Source of the DNA: Williamsia sp. 1138
GTDB lineage: Bacteria; Actinomycetota; Actinomycetes; Mycobacteriales; Mycobacteriaceae
DNA: 64,000 nucleotides
Direction: 5' to 3'
Assembly (NCBI RefSeq): GCF_002095435.2
Contig: NZ_MJEJ02000041.1
Span: 62,001-126,000, forward strand
Shown: one piece after another, positions 62,181 to 64,000 of the stretch
Numbering within the stretch: the first letter of the stretch is position 1
How the letters are laid out: each line of letters opens with the position of its first letter
Notes under the pieces: model-generated
What the model saw: the letters and a program-made list of their open reading frames with translations, nothing else
Databases searched by the model: none
Told to the model about the DNA's origin: nothing
Made by a program: the position numbers and the translations under genes

Positions 62181-63349
62181 CAGTTCCCTCCCGTGCTGGG
62201 TGTCGCCGGGATGGTCGGGAAAGGCGGCGCCGGTGAACTGGGTACCGGGGTACGCGCGCCACCGCGATCGCTGGGCGGAATGGTGCCGGCAGGTGCGTTG
62301 TTCCCGCCAGGGACCGGGAAGTAGTTCGATCCGAGCACGCCCGGATTGACTCCTTGCTGCGAAAAGGCGGCATCGATAAACGGCTGCAGGAACTGTCCGG
62401 GCAGCAAGTTCGGGATGTATGCCTTGAAGAACGGGCCCGACGCCACAGACTCTCCGAGTGAGGTCGCGTACTGGCTCAAGGGCAACAGTGCGTCGGCCAG
62501 ATCCTGCCGTCGCCGGCTGAGCATGTCGACCAATGTGTTGACCTTGTCCAGGGTCGGAGCGAGCGTGGCCTGATTCTCGTCGATCAGACCTCGCAGCTCG
62601 GTCGCGACCGAAGACAGGTTGGTCAGCAGGAGGTCGATGGCTTGGCGTTTGTTGTCCAGGGCGCCGAAGAGGGTGTTCCCGTCCAGGATCAATTGATTGA
62701 TCTGCGTCGATCGCTTCGACAGTATGTCGGTGACGCCCGATGCGTTCGACAAGAGGTTTCTGAGCAGGTCGTCACGATTGTTGATCGATGACGACAGCCG
62801 AGAAACACCCTGTAGCGCGACATCGAGATTCGGCGCTGTCTTGTCCAGCGTTTGGCTCATCACATCGAGCGATTTGGTCAACGAACCGGTGTCGATCCCA
62901 CTGATGGTCGTGGTCAACTCGCCGAGGATATCGGTCAGGATGTACGGCGTCGTGGTGTGATCGAGGTCGATGATTGCATCGGCTCCGAGCTGTTCGCCGC
63001 CACGCGGCTCGATACTGAGCGCTTTGCTACCGAGCACGGTACTGGTGACAATCGAGGCCTCGGTCTGGGTGCCCAGCTCCACGCCGTTCGCCGAGAACCG
63101 CACGAGGACTTTGTCTCCGGCCAGTTCCATCCCTTCGACGTTGCCGACTTTGACGCCGGCCACCTCGACCGTCGCGCCGGATCGCAAGCCGGCCGCATCG
63201 CCGAAGTAAGCGCTGTATTCCCGGTTGTCGCCCAGGAGCGGGACTTTGTCGTAGTTTTGTGCGCTGATGACAACTGCGACGATGAGCACCAAGCCGATGA
63301 TGCCGATGCGCAGTGTGTTCGGTGATCGCAGCGATTGTCCGATACTCAT
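62180..63349 (-). CDS. MCE-family protein, MceC-like, 389 aa
   Basis: N-terminal helix (LRIGIIGLVLIVAVVISAQN), MCE domain about 36-115 (EYSAYFGDAAGLRSGATVEV, VTSTVLGSKALSIEPRGG), helical region and Pro-rich C-terminus. ATG at 63349 overlaps the MceB stop by 4 nt (ATGA), which rules out the longer upstream reading. Confidence 0.92.
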   Translation of the reverse strand: MSIGQSLRSPNTLRIGIIGLVLIVAVVISAQNYDKVPLLGDNREYSAYFGDAAGLRSGATVEVAGVKVGNVEGMELAGDKVLVRFSANGVELGTQTEASIVTSTVLGSKALSIEPRGGEQLGADAIIDLDHTTTPYILTDILGELTTTISGIDTGSLTKSLDVMSQTLDKTAPNLDVALQGVSRLSSSINNRDDLLRNLLSNASGVTDILSKRSTQINQLILDGNTLFGALDNKRQAIDLLLTNLSSVATELRGLIDENQATLAPTLDKVNTLVDMLSRRRQDLADALLPLSQYATSLGESVASGPFFKAYIPNLLPGQFLQPFIDAAFSQQGVNPGVLGSNYFPVPGGNNAPAGTIPPSDRGGARTPVPSSPAPPFPTIPATPSTGGN

Positions 63350-64000
63350 TCTGGTGTGCACCTCCCCGCTTGCTGGCCCGCCAAGTCGATGTAGACGGGA
63401 TCTCCGTTGGGGCCGTTGACCTTCAAGGTGACATCGCACAAGTAGAAGCTGAAGAAATCGCCGTAGAGGCCCAATCGCGACAGCCGTCGGTAGTCGCCGG
63501 GCAAACGGCCGAGTAGACCTTCGAACCACTCGCCGTCGTTGTTGATGTTGGTACTGAGCCGGTTTAGTTGGTTGACGTCGTCGGCGATTGCCGGCCGGGT
63601 GGCACCGAGGAGGTCGGCGACCGTTTTCGATGCCCCTGAGACGTGTTCGAGGGCAGCGGCGACCGGATCGGCGCGCTCGGCGATTCCCGAGACCAGCTGT
63701 TGCAGGTTGTCGATCATTGAGTCGAACTGACCGTGGTTACGGTTCACTGTGGTGAGGGTGGTGTTGAGGTTGGTGAGGACCGCGCCGATCAGTTGGTCGC
63801 GGTCGGCCAGCGAATTGGTGAGCTCGCCGATTTGAGAGAGAACGTTTGCCACGGTGCCGCCTTGGCCTTGGAACACCGCGATTAGCTCGCCGCTGAGCCG
63901 GTTGACGCTGTCGGGGTCCAGAGCTTTGAACAATGGCCGAAAGCCCCCCATCAGGGCGTCGAGATCCAGTGCGGGGTCTGTCCTTTGAACGGGGATCACC
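63346..64000 (-). CDS. MCE-family protein, MceB-like, C-terminal part (cut by window edge)
   Basis: Partial gene: the frame is open to the window edge, and the visible part starts inside the protein, after the MCE domain (ALDPDSVNRLSGELIAVFQG). It continues with helical segments and ends FYLCDVTLKVNGPNGDPVYI then DLAGQQAGRCTPE. The C-terminal Cys pair is typical of MceB. MceA and the YrbE permeases should lie beyond 64000. Confidence 0.9.
   Translation of the reverse strand, partial: VIPVQRTDPALDLDALMGGFRPLFKALDPDSVNRLSGELIAVFQGQGGTVANVLSQIGELTNSLADRDQLIGAVLTNLNTTLTTVNRNHGQFDSMIDNLQQLVSGIAERADPVAAALEHVSGASKTVADLLGATRPAIADDVNQLNRLSTNINNDGEWFEGLLGRLPGDYRRLSRLGLYGDFFSFYLCDVTLKVNGPNGDPVYIDLAGQQAGRCTPE

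Noticed and set aside
56454-64000. Assignment of the mce operon to Mce4 (steroid uptake)
   Set aside because: MceA and YrbE genes lie outside the window and the visible parts do not discriminate between Mce types.

Overview
The window is high-GC actinobacterial DNA. A run of mce genes (MceB to MceF, with Mce-associated proteins), F420-type luciferase-like oxidoreductases, FadE/FadD/EchA-style expansions and frequent GTG starts point to a mycolic-acid actinobacterium (the Gordonia/Rhodococcus/Nocardia/Mycobacterium group). The genus cannot be fixed from the sequence alone.

Almost all of 1-54.6 kb is a dense acyl-CoA catabolic island. It holds ten acyl-CoA dehydrogenase genes (one a double-length fusion), four enoyl-CoA hydratase/isomerase-like genes, an alpha-methylacyl-CoA racemase-like protein, a MaoC hydratase, two classical thiolases and two SCP2/Ltp-type thiolases each paired with a DUF35/OB-fold partner. 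It also has two intact acyl-CoA ligases, a CoA-transferase, three hotdog thioesterases, five short-chain dehydrogenases, two luciferase-like monooxygenases, a nitronate-monooxygenase-type flavoprotein, an amidohydrolase, an alpha/beta hydrolase, an isochorismatase-fold protein, a VOC protein and a SnoaL-like protein. A Liv-type ABC importer, with both permeases and one ATPase fused in one chain, lies at 46.1-51.0 kb. Three FadR/GntR and two TetR regulators are interspersed.

Layout: 68-3158 dehydrogenases and hydratase (+); 3170-8153 five-gene minus operon (two dehydrogenases, GntR, EchA, racemase); 8272-10426 two flavoproteins; 10521-13662 amidohydrolase, then a small protein, thioesterase and hydrolase; 13.7-15.2 kb gene relics; 15230-22243 thiolase, thioesterase, ligase and a four-gene SDR/VOC operon; 22357-28894 the DUF35/Ltp pairs, TetR, MaoC and thiolase; 29170-34592 ligase, fused FadE, hydratase and SDR; 34692-36598 a small protein and two convergent GntR paralogues; 36919-45669 hydratase, five dehydrogenases, CoA-transferase and SDR; 46118-50992 importer; 51486-54574 SDR, TetR, thioesterase and LLM oxidoreductase; 54.6-55.2 kb an SDR relic; 55826-56446 TetR; 56454-64000 the minus-strand end of an mce operon, cut by the window edge.

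Best working interpretation (inference): uptake through Liv and/or Mce systems, ligase activation, repeated beta-oxidation of a branched or cyclic acyl-CoA, and side-chain removal by a DUF35/Ltp retro-aldolase, as in steroid side-chain catabolism. The core appears to be controlled by the TetR protein at 24.5 kb: a shared 16-bp motif occurs upstream of three flanking operons. The substrate is not identifiable here. Several catalytic-site substitutions and decayed gene pieces suggest an island under active reshaping.
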